NCBI RefSeq assembly: GCF_004745485.1
Contig: NZ_RHFG01000002.1
Location: forward strand, 62,001 to 126,000
Reading direction: 5' to 3'
From: Brevibacterium sp. S22
GTDB lineage: Bacteria; Actinomycetota; Actinomycetes; Actinomycetales; Brevibacteriaceae
Length of the DNA stretch: 64,000 nt
Below the pieces are notes generated by a model, which was not told the origin of the DNA, searched no databases, and saw nothing but the letters and a program-made list of their open reading frames with translations. Numbering within the stretch: position 1 is the first letter of the stretch; each line of letters begins with the position of its first letter. The translations under genes were made by a program, and so were the position numbers. Shown here in pieces: positions 9,438-19,127 of the stretch.

Positions 9438-10730
9438 CTAGCGGCCGGTGGTGATGGAGTCGTCGGTGATGCCGGCTGCGCGACGTTCTTCGAGGCGAGC
9501 GCGCTGCGGTTCGACGACGTGACGCGGGTCCTTCGTCGATTCGATGCCGGCCTCGAGCACTCCGAAACGCGTGTACGCCGAGGCGGCAGCGAGAGCCGCA
9601 CCGGAGACGACTGACAGCCCACGCAGCACGGCACGCGTCTTCCAGCTCCGTTTGGCGACTCCAACAGAGCCAGCACTTCCGACAGCCTCGGCAACTGCAC
9701 CAGCCACACCCGAAGCACCAGTCGTACCGGAACCCCGTGCCAGCTTCTTCGCGAACACACGTGCCCCCACCTCGACGGCGGCGGCACCGACGGCCCCGGC
9801 GATGAGCAGCTTCTCGGCACGGTGGAGCTTGTGGCCCGGCTCGCCGTCGTCCATCGGATCGACCTCGGCCGGGTGCATGCGCTTCCTCATCGCCGACATC
9901 GCATAGGCTTCACCAGCGGTCCCGGCGAGCGCGAGCAGCCTGGCCGGTCCGGTCTCGGCGACGGGCGCCAATGCCATCGCGGCACCTCCGGCGGCCATCG
10001 ACGCCGAGGACACGAAAACGTACGGCAGACCATTGCGACCAGCCGCGTTCCAGGTCGGAACGGCCGTCGCCCCCAGAAGCACGGCGGTATAGGCAGCCAG
10101 CGGTGTGGCAAAGAACGCGGACTCGATTGCGGCAGGAGTCTCCATGCCATGGAGCACCTTGCGAAGCGGGCCCAGGGGCAGCAGCTTCTCACCCGTGATT
10201 CGGTCGAGTTCGATCGCGAAGGTCACACCCGATCCGACGCCGAAGCCCGAGAGGATCCACGTGCCCAAGCTCATCGGCGACGACACTTTGACCACGCGCA
10301 TCATGTTGAGGAACCGTTCGGGCCGGCCGAGGTCGGCCACGAGTGCGGCACCGCCGATGCCGGTCGCGGCGATCGCGGTCATCCGGGAGGCGATGCGCAT
10401 GCCCGGCCGATCGGTCAGCTGCGCGCCGAATCCCAGCAGCGACGAACCTCCGGCCAGACCGCCGAGGAACAGGTACGTCCCGATCTCGTCGCCCCACGGT
10501 GGGGCCTTGACGATCGGTCGACCGTAATACGAGGTGAACTCGACGTCCTCGACCATCGGCATCTCACGATTGCCGTCGGCTCCGCGGTTCTTCCATCCGC
10601 CGCCGCGTCCGCCCCGTCGGCCACCGGGACCCTCAGGTCCGCCGGAACCTCCACGTCCGCCTCGGCGACGTTTTCTGCGTCCGCCTTCCGGCTCGGGTGG
10701 GCGGTAGGAATCGTATTCTGATGTGCTCAT
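9438..10730 (-). CDS. Formate dehydrogenase membrane subunit, NrfD/PsrC family
   Basis: A 430-residue polytopic protein of the NrfD/PsrC type, the quinone-facing membrane subunit of molybdopterin oxidoreductases. The membrane part starts near residue 80, with GTYLFLGGLAGGSSLLGFGA and about eight further helices. Residues 17-55 form an unusual extension very rich in Arg and Gly (repeats such as GGRRGGRGGG). It overlaps the iron-sulfur subunit gene by 4 bp (ATGA), so it is the last gene of the fdh operon. Inference: it passes electrons from formate to the quinone pool. Confidence 0.85.
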   Translation of the reverse strand: MSTSEYDSYRPPEPEGGRRKRRRGGRGGSGGPEGPGGRRGGRGGGWKNRGADGNREMPMVEDVEFTSYYGRPIVKAPPWGDEIGTYLFLGGLAGGSSLLGFGAQLTDRPGMRIASRMTAIAATGIGGAALVADLGRPERFLNMMRVVKVSSPMSLGTWILSGFGVGSGVTFAIELDRITGEKLLPLGPLRKVLHGMETPAAIESAFFATPLAAYTAVLLGATAVPTWNAAGRNGLPYVFVSSASMAAGGAAMALAPVAETGPARLLALAGTAGEAYAMSAMRKRMHPAEVDPMDDGEPGHKLHRAEKLLIAGAVGAAAVEVGARVFAKKLARGSGTTGASGVAGAVAEAVGSAGSVGVAKRSWKTRAVLRGLSVVSGAALAAASAYTRFGVLEAGIESTKDPRHVVEPQRARLEERRAAGITDDSITTGR

Positions 10731-11854
10731 GAACGGCGGCTCCCGAGGAACGCGAGTCCGGCGGCGGCGACCATGCCCAGCGCCGCGATCCCGGCGTTGG
10801 CGTACATCTTCGGCAGGTCCTTCGTCGCGACCCGCGGGTCCGGCGGCAGGCCGTAGACCTCGGGTTCGTCGAGGAGGAGGAACACGGATCCGGTGCCGCC
10901 GACTCCGTCGTTCGGGTTCGCCCCGTACAGACGGGCCTCGGTCAGGCCCTTCGCATGGAGTTCGGCCACGCGGTCATGTGCCTGGTCGACCATGTCCGAC
11001 CGGTCGCCGAACTTGATCGACTGGGTCGGGCAGGTCTGGGCGCACGCCGGTTCCTGACCCTCGACGAGGCGGTCATAGCAGAGGGTGCATTTGTTCGCCG
11101 TGCCCGCATCCGGCACGTCCATGTCAGAGGCCTTGCGATCATCCCGGTCGGTGGGGGTGTTGATCGTGCCGTCGTCGCGGCGTTCGATGACCCCGAAGGG
11201 GCAGCCGGCCACACAGGTGCCGCAGCCGTTGCAGACATCGTTCTGCACGACGACGGTGTCGAATTCGGTGCGGAAGAGCGCGCCCGTCGGGCACACGTCG
11301 AGGCAGCCGGCGTGGGTGCAGTGTTTGCACACGTCAGAGGACATCAGCCACCGGAAGTCCGCGGTGTCCGGCGGTGTCGTGTCGACGTTCGACAGGTCGG
11401 TCGGCTCCAGCGCTCCGGGGGCCAGCAGGTCGACGCCCAGCTCAGGAGTCGTCGGCAGTCCCGCACTCGTCTGCCCTTCCGCAGCGGCACCGAGGGCTCC
11501 GTCGAGCGGCTGCGCCCCGGAACTCTCATCGGTGCGCGGACGGATCGTCGGCATCCCGAGGTTGACGAGTTTGCGCCCGGATTCCCGGGCCTTCTCGATG
11601 CGTTCGGAGTCCTGTTCGATGAAGGCCACGTGCCGCCAGGTGTTCGCGCCGAGGCTGCCCGTGTTGTCGTAGGAGGAACCCAGCAGTTCGAAGGTGCCGT
11701 CCTGCGGGTTGTTGTTCCACTCCTTGCACGCGACCTCGCAGGCCTTGCAGCCGATGCAGATCGAGGTGTCGGTGAAGAAGCCCTTGCGGCTGTGGGGCGA
11801 ATCGTGCCAGTGCCCGTCCGCCAGCGCGCCCCCATCGATCGTCGGTGTCGACAT
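10727..11854 (-). CDS. Formate dehydrogenase iron-sulfur subunit
   Basis: A 375-residue ferredoxin-like electron-transfer subunit (FdnH/HybA type). Four cysteine-rich motifs are visible: CIGCKACEVAC near residue 33, CKHCTHAGCLDVC near 175, CNGCGTCVAGC near 208, and CTLCYDRLVEG followed by ACAQTC near 256. They are enough for four 4Fe-4S clusters. About 75 loosely conserved residues lie between the first and second motifs. A hydrophobic helix near residues 347-368 is a C-terminal membrane anchor, as in FdnH. There is no Tat signal. Start and stop overlap both neighbours (TGATG upstream, ATGA downstream). Confidence 0.92.
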   Translation of the reverse strand: MSTPTIDGGALADGHWHDSPHSRKGFFTDTSICIGCKACEVACKEWNNNPQDGTFELLGSSYDNTGSLGANTWRHVAFIEQDSERIEKARESGRKLVNLGMPTIRPRTDESSGAQPLDGALGAAAEGQTSAGLPTTPELGVDLLAPGALEPTDLSNVDTTPPDTADFRWLMSSDVCKHCTHAGCLDVCPTGALFRTEFDTVVVQNDVCNGCGTCVAGCPFGVIERRDDGTINTPTDRDDRKASDMDVPDAGTANKCTLCYDRLVEGQEPACAQTCPTQSIKFGDRSDMVDQAHDRVAELHAKGLTEARLYGANPNDGVGGTGSVFLLLDEPEVYGLPPDPRVATKDLPKMYANAGIAALGMVAAAGLAFLGSRRS

Positions 11855-14800
11855 CAGTCGTCCTCCTCCTCGTTCTCCTGCCGTGCCCTGGCTGCGCGGG
11901 CGCGTGCTTCCGCGGCGGCCACCTCGGTGTCGGCGATCGCGCTGCCGTCGGCGTGCCGTCCGTGGTCGGGGTCGCCGTCGCTGGGGTCACCGTCGTCAGC
12001 GCGGTTGGCCACGGCCGTCTCAGTGGGTTCGGCGGGTTCGATGGTGATCCTACCGCTGCGGTCATCGGCACTGTCGACCATCGCCGCAGTGTCCGTGTCC
12101 TGATCCGATCCACTCGCCGAGGCGGCCGCGCCGTCCCCGTCGGAGGCTCCCTCCGGTGCCCCGTCCAGGGTCCTGCCCGGGGTGACTCCGACGGCCGAAT
12201 CGCCGCCGCGGTGAGCGTGCCCACCTGCGCTGTGTCCCTGTCCGGCTTCATGGGAGGCCTCGACCTCCTCGGCGGAGACCGTGACCTGCTGGTTGCCCGA
12301 TTCGGGGCTCAGTCCGGCCTCACGCTGGTACTTCTCGACGAAGTCGACGAGTTCGGGACCGCGCGGACGCCTGCCGGGAACGATCGTGCCCGCGACGTAC
12401 TTGCTGTTCTGGATGTAGACGTTCGGATCCATCGTCACGCCGAGCAGGTCGTTGGCCGAGTCGCCCTCGACCACGGCACCCGTACCGCCCACACCCCAGT
12501 GGTAGGGCAGGCCGATCTGGTGGACCGTCTTCCCACCGATCGTCAGCGGAGTCATTCGGCGGGTCACGAGCACGCGGGCCTCGATGGCCGCCCGCGGGGA
12601 GACCAAGGTCGCCCAACCGTAGGGCTCGAGCCCCACCTCGGCGGCGAGCTCCGGTGAGATCTCACAGAACATCTCCGGCTGCAGCTCGGACAGGTACGGC
12701 AGCCAGCGGGACATTCCTCCGGCGGTGTGGTGCTCGGTGAGCCGGTAGGTCGTGAACACGTAGGGGAAGACCTCGGAACCGGGCAGCCCGGCACCGGGTG
12801 CGGACAGGTTGTCCTCTCGGCGCATGACCATCCGAGTGGGGCTGTTCTGCTGTGAGTACAGCGGGTTCGTGACCGTGGATTCCTGCGGCTCGTAGTGGGT
12901 GGGGATCGGTCCGTCGATCATGCCGCTGGGTGCGAACAGCCAGCCCTTGCCGTCGGCCTGCATGATGAATGGATCATCGCCGTCGAGGTTGGCGGGACCT
13001 CCATAGGCGGCATCTGATCGTGCGGCCGGTGCGCGGTCGATCGGGAAGTCGGGCACATCCTTGCCCGTCCACTTCCCGGTCTCTTCGTCCCACCACACGA
13101 ACTTCTTCCGCTCCGACCAGGGAGTTCCGTCGGGTGCGGCCGAGGCGCGGTTGTACAGGACCCGGCGGTTCGCCGGCCACGCCCACGCCCATTCGGCGGC
13201 GGTCTCATCCTGTTCATCTCGCGGTTTGCGGCGGGCTGCCATGTTCTGACCACCCGCATAGACGCCGGCGTAGATCCAACAGCCGCCGGCGGTGGATCCG
13301 TCGGAGGCGTACTGGTTGAAATTCTCCAGCGGCTGCCCGTCGTCCTCGCCGCCGACCCGGTAGCCGTTGATCTCCTTGACCACGGCTTCGGCGTCGACTT
13401 CGCCGTCTTCGTCGACCGGATAGTCCCAGGTCATGTCGAGCAGCGGCCGATCGCGCGGATCGTCGGAGTCCTTGAGCTTCTCGCGCACCGCTTGGCCGAG
13501 TTCATAGAAGAAGTCGAGTTCGCTCTGTGCATCCCCGGGCGGGTTGACGGCCTTGTGGCGCCACTGCACGAGACGCTGGGTCTGCGTGAAGGTGCCGGCC
13601 TTCTCCGTGTGGTTGGCCGCAGGCAGGAAGAACATCTCGGTGTCGATGTCCTCGGTCTTCAGCTCCCCGGTCTCGATCTCGGGGCCGTCCTTCCACCAGG
13701 TGGCGGATTCGATGAGGCTGAAGTCGCGCACGACCATCCACTTCAGGTGGCTCATCGCCATGCGCTGCATGCGCCCGTTGGCCGATCCCACGGCCGGGTT
13801 CTGGCCGAGCAGGAAGTATCCGTCGACACCGTCATCCAGCATCCGCACCGCGGTCTGGTACGTCCCGTGAGCGCCGTTGATGCGCGGCAGGTAGTCATAC
13901 GCGAAGTCGTTGTCCGCGGTGGCCGCATCGCCCCACCAGGCCTTGAGCAGACTCGTGGCGTAGGCACGGCCGTTGGCCCAATACCCCTTGTGGGTCTCCG
14001 GCGTGCCGACGGCGGCGACATAGTCGTCGAAAGTGTCGTGGACTCCCGCACTGGGCATCGGCAGGTAGCCGGGCAGCAGGTTGAACAGGGTCGGAATATC
14101 GGTCGACCCCTGGATCGTCGCGTGCCCGCGCAGCGCCATGATTCCTCCGCCCGGTCGACCCATATTGCCCAGCAGGAGCTGGAGGATCGAGGCGGTGCGG
14201 ATGAATTGCGCACCGAGGCTGTGCTGAGTCCAACCGACCGCGTAGGCAAAGCACGTGGTCCGCTCCCGGCCCGAGTTCTCTGTCACCGATTCGTACAGGT
14301 AGTCGAAGTCTGCAGGTTTGATCCCGCAGTTCTCTTCGACCATTTCCGGCGTGTACCGGGAGTAGTGGTGTCTGAGGATCTGGAAGACCGTCTTCGGGTC
14401 CTCCAGGCTCGGGTCCTTGAGCGGAGCACCGTTCTCATCCGTCTGGTACGACCACGACGAGTTCTCGTACGAGTGCGTATCCCGGTCGAAGCCGGAGAAC
14501 AGTCCGTCGAGGTCTTCGGTGTCGACATAGTCTTCGCTGATGAGGTTCGCGGCGTTGGTGTAGGCGCGCACGTACTCGTCGAAGTGTCGGCCCTCGGACA
14601 GCACGCGATTGATGAGCGCACCGAGCAGCACGATGTCGGAGCCGGCCCGGATGGGCACATGCCTATCGGCGATCGCGGTGGTCCGCGTGAAACGAGGATC
14701 GACGTGGATGATGCGGGCACCACGGGCCTTGGCCTCGGTCACCCACTGGAAGCCCACGGGGTGGCACTCGGCCATATTGGAACCCTGGATGATGATGCAG

Positions 14801-15450
14801 TCCGCATTCGCCATATCCTGGACGGGTTGTGTGGCGCCGCCGCGCCCGAACGAAGTTCCCAGACTGGGAACTGTGGCGGAGTGTCAAATGCGCGCCTGGT
14901 TCTCGATCTGTATCGCCCCGGCGGCGGTGTAGAGCTTCTTGGCGAGGTAGTTCTCTTCGTTGTCGATCGTCGCCCCGCCGAGGCTGGCGATGCCCATCGT
15001 GCGCCTGAGCGGGTGGCCCTTGTCGTCGAAGTCCTCCCAGTGGTTGCGGCGGGCTTCGAGGAACCGGTCGGCGATCATGTCGATCGCAGTCGACAGGTCG
15101 ATCTTCGTCCAGTCCTTGGCCTTCGGGGCCCGGTAGAGGACGTCGGTGACGCGGCCGGGGGCGTTGACGAGCTGTTCGCTGGCCGCACCCTTCGGGCACA
15201 GGCGCCCGCGTGAGATCGGCGAATCCGGGTCGCCTTCGATCTGGACGACCTTGTCGTCCTTGACGAAGATCTTCTGTCCGCAGCCGACAGCGCAGTATGG
15301 GCACACGGATTGGACGACCTTGTCGGCCGTGACGGTGCGTGGGGTGGTGTCTCGGGTCTGCTGAGACACGACGGATTCGCCGCGTCCCGTCTTATCCGAC
15401 GTGCGGAACTGCCGGAGTACCGGCCACTCGAGGAAGCTGAACCGAGCCAT
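11854..15450 (-). CDS. fdhA: Formate dehydrogenase catalytic subunit, selenocysteine-containing (UGA read-through)
   Basis: A molybdopterin/4Fe-4S formate dehydrogenase of about 1198 residues when UGA at 14884-14886 is read as Sec189. The N-terminal 4Fe-4S motif has Cys50, Cys53, Cys57 and Cys85. The UGA context reads ENQARI-U-HSATVPSLGTSFG, matching the QARI-U-H motif of FdnG-type enzymes. The frame continues without a break into the MGD-binding domains (GNMGRPGGG, GENP-like GQNPAVGSANGRMQR) and the C-terminal domain. There is no Tat signal, unlike E. coli FdnG, so the active site is probably cytoplasmic. The last 148 residues (about 1051-1198) are a low-complexity acidic tail ending EEEDD, absent from FdnG. 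Start ATG 15450 has a weak RBS; a start further in is possible. Confidence 0.93.
14855..14886 (-). promoter_or_regulatory. Selenocysteine UGA codon and SECIS-like hairpin
   Basis: On the minus strand UGA (14886-14884) is followed by 12 nt and then GTTCCCAGTCTGGGAAC (14871-14855), a perfect 7-bp stem with a 3-nt GTC loop. Bacterial SECIS elements sit immediately 3' of the UGA inside the coding region, with the apical loop about 15-20 nt downstream and a G-U-rich loop, which this matches. SelB would bind it. A folding prediction would be needed for the lower stem. Confidence 0.8.
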
Positions 15451-15547
15451 GGCACCAGCTTAGACCCTCAGTGGGCGGAAATGCACCTGGTGAGACCGGT
15501 GGTTCGACTCTGTCTCGGGTTGTGGGAATCACCCGTTCACCGAGGCG

Positions 15548-15575
15548 GCTCCGCGGTCGGTCTTGACCGCGGAGC
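15548..15575. terminator. Strong hairpin between methyltransferase and fdh genes
   Basis: An 11-bp perfect stem (GCTCCGCGGTC and its complement) with a 6-nt loop lies in the 160-bp gap between the methyltransferase stop (15611) and the fdhA start (15450), both on the minus strand. No clear U-run follows, so it may be a Rho-independent-like pause site, an mRNA stabiliser or a weak terminator separating the two units. Confidence 0.45.
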
Positions 15576-15610
15576 TCTCGGTGCTGGAAACCGGAATCGG
15601 ACCGTGGAGC

Positions 15611-16318
15611 TCAGACCCTGCGGGCCAGAAGAACGGCGTCATCGAGTTCGGCGGGTTCGCCGGACGGTGAGGTCACCTGTCGTGTCCGGGTTTCGGCGAG
15701 TTCGATCTCCCACCGGTTCGGACTGGCGCCGATGAGGAGGGCGAAGTCTCCGTTCGGGCTGACGAGTTCATGGTGGTGGTCCATGCCGTGCTCGAACTTC
15801 TCACTGTGTTCTTCCGCCCACGGCGGCATCGTCGCATGGGACACGAGCAGGAGAGCCCCGCCCGGTGCCACGTGTGCGGCGACTCGGGCCAGCAGTTCTT
15901 CTCGGGTGTCGGGCAGCCGGGTGTGGAGGAAGGAACCGGTGACGAGGTCGAAGCCGCCTCGGCGGTCGTGGTCCTCCGGTTCCCAGGTGGAGATGTCGGC
16001 GACGGTGAGTTCAGCGGAGACTGACCGGGATTCGGCCGCCTTGCGGGCACGGTCGATGGCCGTGGTCGAAAGGTCGATCCCGGTGGCGTCCCAGCCGTTC
16101 TCGGCCAGCCAGATGACGTCGGCCCCTTCACCGCAGCCGACGTCGAGGACGCGACCGGGGGTCATGGCGGAGACGATGGCCACAAGCGCCTCGTTCGGGT
16201 TTCCTGACCAGATGGTGTCGTCGGAGTCGGCGTAGCGCTCCTCCCACGCGGCCACGGAATCGGGCACGCCGGTATCGTCAGCGCTGGTGTGGTCGTTGTG
16301 GCTGCCGGTCGCGGTCAC
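15611..16318 (-). CDS. Class I SAM-dependent methyltransferase
   Basis: A 235-residue methyltransferase with the SAM-binding motif VLDVGCGEGADVIWLAENG near residues 56-74, an acidic ATGIDLS strand and the FDLVTGSFLH motif IV region. It resembles the TehB/thiopurine-type methyltransferases that act on small molecules. Its ATG overlaps the thioredoxin stop by 4 bp (16315-16318), so the two are co-translated. Coupling with a thioredoxin suggests a thiol or metalloid substrate, but that is inference only. Confidence 0.85.
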   Translation of the reverse strand: MTATGSHNDHTSADDTGVPDSVAAWEERYADSDDTIWSGNPNEALVAIVSAMTPGRVLDVGCGEGADVIWLAENGWDATGIDLSTTAIDRARKAAESRSVSAELTVADISTWEPEDHDRRGGFDLVTGSFLHTRLPDTREELLARVAAHVAPGGALLLVSHATMPPWAEEHSEKFEHGMDHHHELVSPNGDFALLIGASPNRWEIELAETRTRQVTSPSGEPAELDDAVLLARRV

Positions 16319-16746
16319 TTGTCGACGCCCGGGTCAGCCGGGATCGAATCAGGTGCGGCATCGTCCGCGTCGTCGGTCTCTGCGGCGGCTTCCTGCTTGG
16401 CCAGTTCGGCACGGACTTCGTCCATGTCGAGGCCCTCGACGGCGGTGATGACCTGTTCGAGCTGCGGAGCGGCGAGCGCACCGGGCTGGGCGAAGACGAC
16501 GATGCCCTGGCGGAAGGCGACGAGCGTCGGGATCGACGAGATCGCGAAGAGTCCGGCCAGCTGCTGCTGAGCTTCGGTGTCGATCTTGCCGAAGACGATG
16601 TCGGGGTTGGCCTCGGCGGCCTGTTCGAAGACCGGGGCGAACTGTTTGCAGGGGCCGCACCAATCGGCCCAGAAGTCGAGGAGGATGATCTCGTTGTCGT
16701 TGATGGTCGACTCGAAGTTGTCTTGCGTGATTTCGATCGTAGACAT
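16315..16746 (-). CDS. Thioredoxin
   Basis: A 143-residue thioredoxin with the redox motif WCGPC at Cys30 and Cys33 in FWADWCGPCKQF, and the cis-Pro region SIPTLVAF. The N-terminal 105 residues are the thioredoxin fold; an acidic tail of about 40 residues (rich in Ala, Asp and Glu) follows. ATG at 16746 is chosen because the upstream part of the open frame has no thioredoxin similarity. It is coupled to the methyltransferase gene downstream. Confidence 0.93.
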   Translation of the reverse strand: MSTIEITQDNFESTINDNEIILLDFWADWCGPCKQFAPVFEQAAEANPDIVFGKIDTEAQQQLAGLFAISSIPTLVAFRQGIVVFAQPGALAAPQLEQVITAVEGLDMDEVRAELAKQEAAAETDDADDAAPDSIPADPGVDK

Positions 16747-16840
16747 GCGGCCCAGTCTAGGGGCCGACCATGAATGCTCACTGGACGGCGGTGGTCGAAC
16801 GGTCGTTTCGGCCGTCCGATCGGTGGCCGGGAGCCGAGCG

Positions 16841-17441
16841 TCACTGCTCCGGTGCCGGCAGGACGCGGGCACCGGCGGCGATGCGGGTGCCGAGGACCGC
16901 GGTGATCGCACCGGCGAGGATGAGCGCGGCGAGCACGACGATTTGGAACTCGGCGGCTTCCAGCGGTGAGGCGCCACCGAAGAGTGCACCGACGAAGGCA
17001 CCGGGCAGCGTGACCAACCCTGTGTTCTTCGTCTGATCGAGGTTCGGCAGCAGGGCTTCTCGGATGGATTCGCTGCGCAGACGCTGTACCGCCCGTCGAG
17101 GCTTTGCACCGAGGGACAGCCACGCCTCGACCTCTCCGGCCCCGGTGCGCAGGTTCGCGGCGAAGCGCCGCATCGACAGGGTCGCCACGGTCATGCAGGT
17201 GCCGGTGACGATTCCGGCGATGGCGATGACCCGCTCGAACTCACGGTCGACGAGGCCGAGGACGAGCACGAGTCCCAGAGTGGTCAGGGATCCGACGATG
17301 ACCCCCACAACAGCGCCGAGGCGACCGCGCGGCATCTGCCTGGCTCGCCGCAGGGAGGTCACCGAGGCGGAGGATGATCACCGCGATGACGACGAGCACG
17401 GCGACGCCCAGCAGCAGGGGCAGGACCTCGGCGATCAACAC
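16841..17441 (-). pseudogene. FetB/YbbM-family (UPF0014) permease, internally deleted
   Basis: Two frames together resemble FetB/YbbM-type ABC permeases. The N-terminal frame begins at GTG 17441 (LIAEVLPLLLGVAVLVVIAV). The C-terminal frame starts near 17362 and carries the conserved ITGTCM-like region, WLSLGAKPRRAV, IREALLPNLDQTKNTGLVTL and PGAFVGALFGG. Joined, they give about 200 residues against the usual 250. About 50 codons after the first helix are missing and the frame changes there, which is best explained by an internal deletion. No ATPase partner gene is adjacent. A start at 17362 alone would lack the first helices. Confidence 0.65.
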
Positions 17442-17490
17442 GAGGTCAGTCTATGGTCGATCTCCTCCGCTGCTCATCGGCGAACCCACC

Positions 17491-18591
17491 TCAGTCGGTG
17501 ATGTCGGTAATCGGCTCGTCGGCGTTGATGGCGGCGAAGACCTCGTCGGCCTGCGCGGATTTGACCACGCGATTCGGGTTCTCCGGGGCCGGCGTCCAGG
17601 GCATGATGTCGAAGGTGATGTCGTCCCTGGGCACCGCGGCCACGGTCTTGGCCAGCGAGGCCAACGACGGGACCGAATCGAGTTCATCATCGACTTCGAG
17701 CGAGGAAGTCACCGCGTCGAGGAACCCATAGAGACGGTCCGGGCGGGTGAGCACCTTGGAACTCTTCGCCCGGTCGATGATGGCCTCCATGACCATCTGC
17801 TGGTTGTCCATGCGGGAGATGTCGCTGCCGTCGCCGACGGCATGCCGGGTCCGAGCCAGCGCGAGGGCGTCGGTCCCGCCGAGAGTCTGCTCGCCGGCGG
17901 GCAGGTCGAGGTTCGCTTTCGGGTCCTGCAGCGGTTCGTCGAGGTCGACGGTGATCCCGTCGAGGGCGTCGACGATCGCAGCAAAGCCGTCGAAGTCGAC
18001 GTTGATGAAGTGGTCGACGCGCACGCCGGTGAGCACCTCGGCGGCCGAGACCGAGCAGGCGGGGCCGGCGTTGAGGGCCGAGTTGATCATCCCGTGCATG
18101 GCCTCTGATGCGCCTAGTCCGGTGTCGTCGCAGGCGGGAATGTCCAGGATCGTGTCCCGCGGAATCTGCACGGCGTCGATGCGGCTTCCGTCTCCGGACA
18201 CGTGGGCCAGGATCATCGCATCACTGCGCGCCCCCTCGGCGTCGCCGTACCCCGGCGCCGAGGCGGATCCCGAGTCCTGTGCGGAAGCGAGATCTCTGGT
18301 GTCGGAGCCGATGATGAGCACATTCGTCTCATCGGTGAGCTTCTCCGGAACATCGGCACCGTCATGGGCGCGGAGAGCCGATGAGGAGATGTTGGCGCCG
18401 AGGTTGTGCACCGCGATCGCGATCGTCAGCGGGGCGGCGATGACAAGGACCGCGGCTACCGCCACGAAGGTGCTTCGCCTGCGGTACTTCGCGGCCAGGC
18501 GGCGACGGCGTCGCGGTCCGATGGTCAGCGGTTCGTCTCGGTCGTCCACTATTCGGGCGGCTCCTGCGTCGGGGATAACGGCGGATTGCAT
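17491..18591 (-). CDS. LytR-CpsA-Psr (LCP) family cell-wall ligase
   Basis: About 366 residues: a cytoplasmic basic stretch (RRRRRLAAKYRRR), one transmembrane helix near residues 40-60, then an extracellular LCP domain with NVLIIGSDTR, RSDAMILAHV and the Arg-rich IDAVQIPRDTILDI. LCP enzymes attach secondary polymers such as teichoic acids or arabinogalactan to peptidoglycan; the acceptor here is unknown. Start ATG 18591 is chosen over an in-frame ATG 10 codons upstream. A direct repeat overlaps this start (separate entry). Confidence 0.88.
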   Translation of the reverse strand: MQSAVIPDAGAARIVDDRDEPLTIGPRRRRRLAAKYRRRSTFVAVAAVLVIAAPLTIAIAVHNLGANISSSALRAHDGADVPEKLTDETNVLIIGSDTRDLASAQDSGSASAPGYGDAEGARSDAMILAHVSGDGSRIDAVQIPRDTILDIPACDDTGLGASEAMHGMINSALNAGPACSVSAAEVLTGVRVDHFINVDFDGFAAIVDALDGITVDLDEPLQDPKANLDLPAGEQTLGGTDALALARTRHAVGDGSDISRMDNQQMVMEAIIDRAKSSKVLTRPDRLYGFLDAVTSSLEVDDELDSVPSLASLAKTVAAVPRDDITFDIMPWTPAPENPNRVVKSAQADEVFAAINADEPITDITD

Positions 18592-18611
18592 ACAAAATGC
18601 TTTGCATACAA
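18586..18611. repeat. Direct repeat over the LCP gene start
   Basis: TTGCATACAA occurs twice (18586-18595 and 18602-18611), 16 bp apart. The first copy contains the complement of the LCP start codon. This spacing, about 1.5 helical turns, could serve a tandem-binding regulator. It may also be chance, since no neighbouring regulator gene is present. Confidence 0.3.
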
Positions 18612-18639
18612 TCCTAAACACGAGGAGTGCGGCTTGTCA

Positions 18640-19127
18640 GTGATTCCACGTCACTGTGTGCCATCTCTCGACGTTGATCTCGGTCGATGTCACCGACTGC
18701 CAAAGTTTCTGTTAGGCTTAAATCGTTCTCGCACATCATCGTGCGGAGCAGGTGGTGCCTCACAGAGTAGGTAGATTCGCTCGGCACCATGTGTTTGCCC
18801 ATCGGCGCGTGTCTGCCTTCCGCGCCCCTCATGATTTTCATATTTCCCATCTCAGTCGTATGACTTTCAGTCACTTGACGACTTCCATCCAGCACTTTCG
18901 AGTGCATGATCGAAACCGAGCATCCCCGCGATGTCGCCTAAGACTCACGACCTCTCACCAGAGACTCATGATCACACCGGACTCCGAGCGCTCGGTTCAC
19001 CCACAGTTTTTCGTTGGACCTGGATCCAGAATTCAGTTCATCCAGCGGGAAAGCCGGATCCAGCAATGGGTTCGACCATCACGATCGCATCAGCGGTCAT
19101 CAGTTAAAAAATAAGGATACAAAGATT
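18640..19127 (+). promoter_or_regulatory. Long intergenic leader of the cold-shock gene
   Basis: This 500-bp stretch between divergent lcp and csp has no ORF that looks coding and is less GC-rich than its surroundings. It contains small hairpins: TGACTTTCAGTCA at 18861-18873 and GCACTTTCGAGTGC at 18892-18905 with a UUCG loop. Cold-shock mRNAs often have long structured 5' leaders that sense temperature, so this is probably the csp leader plus promoter. The transcription start is not determined. Confidence 0.45.

Noticed and set aside
11854..14814. Separate 986-residue oxidoreductase starting at 14814
   Set aside because: The reading frame continues upstream through the UGA to the 4Fe-4S domain. 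A start at 14814 would remove the cluster and the active-site residue.
13492..15213. Long plus-strand ORF antisense to fdhA (573 codons)
   Set aside because: It is a GC-rich shadow frame; the opposite strand has clear family motifs.
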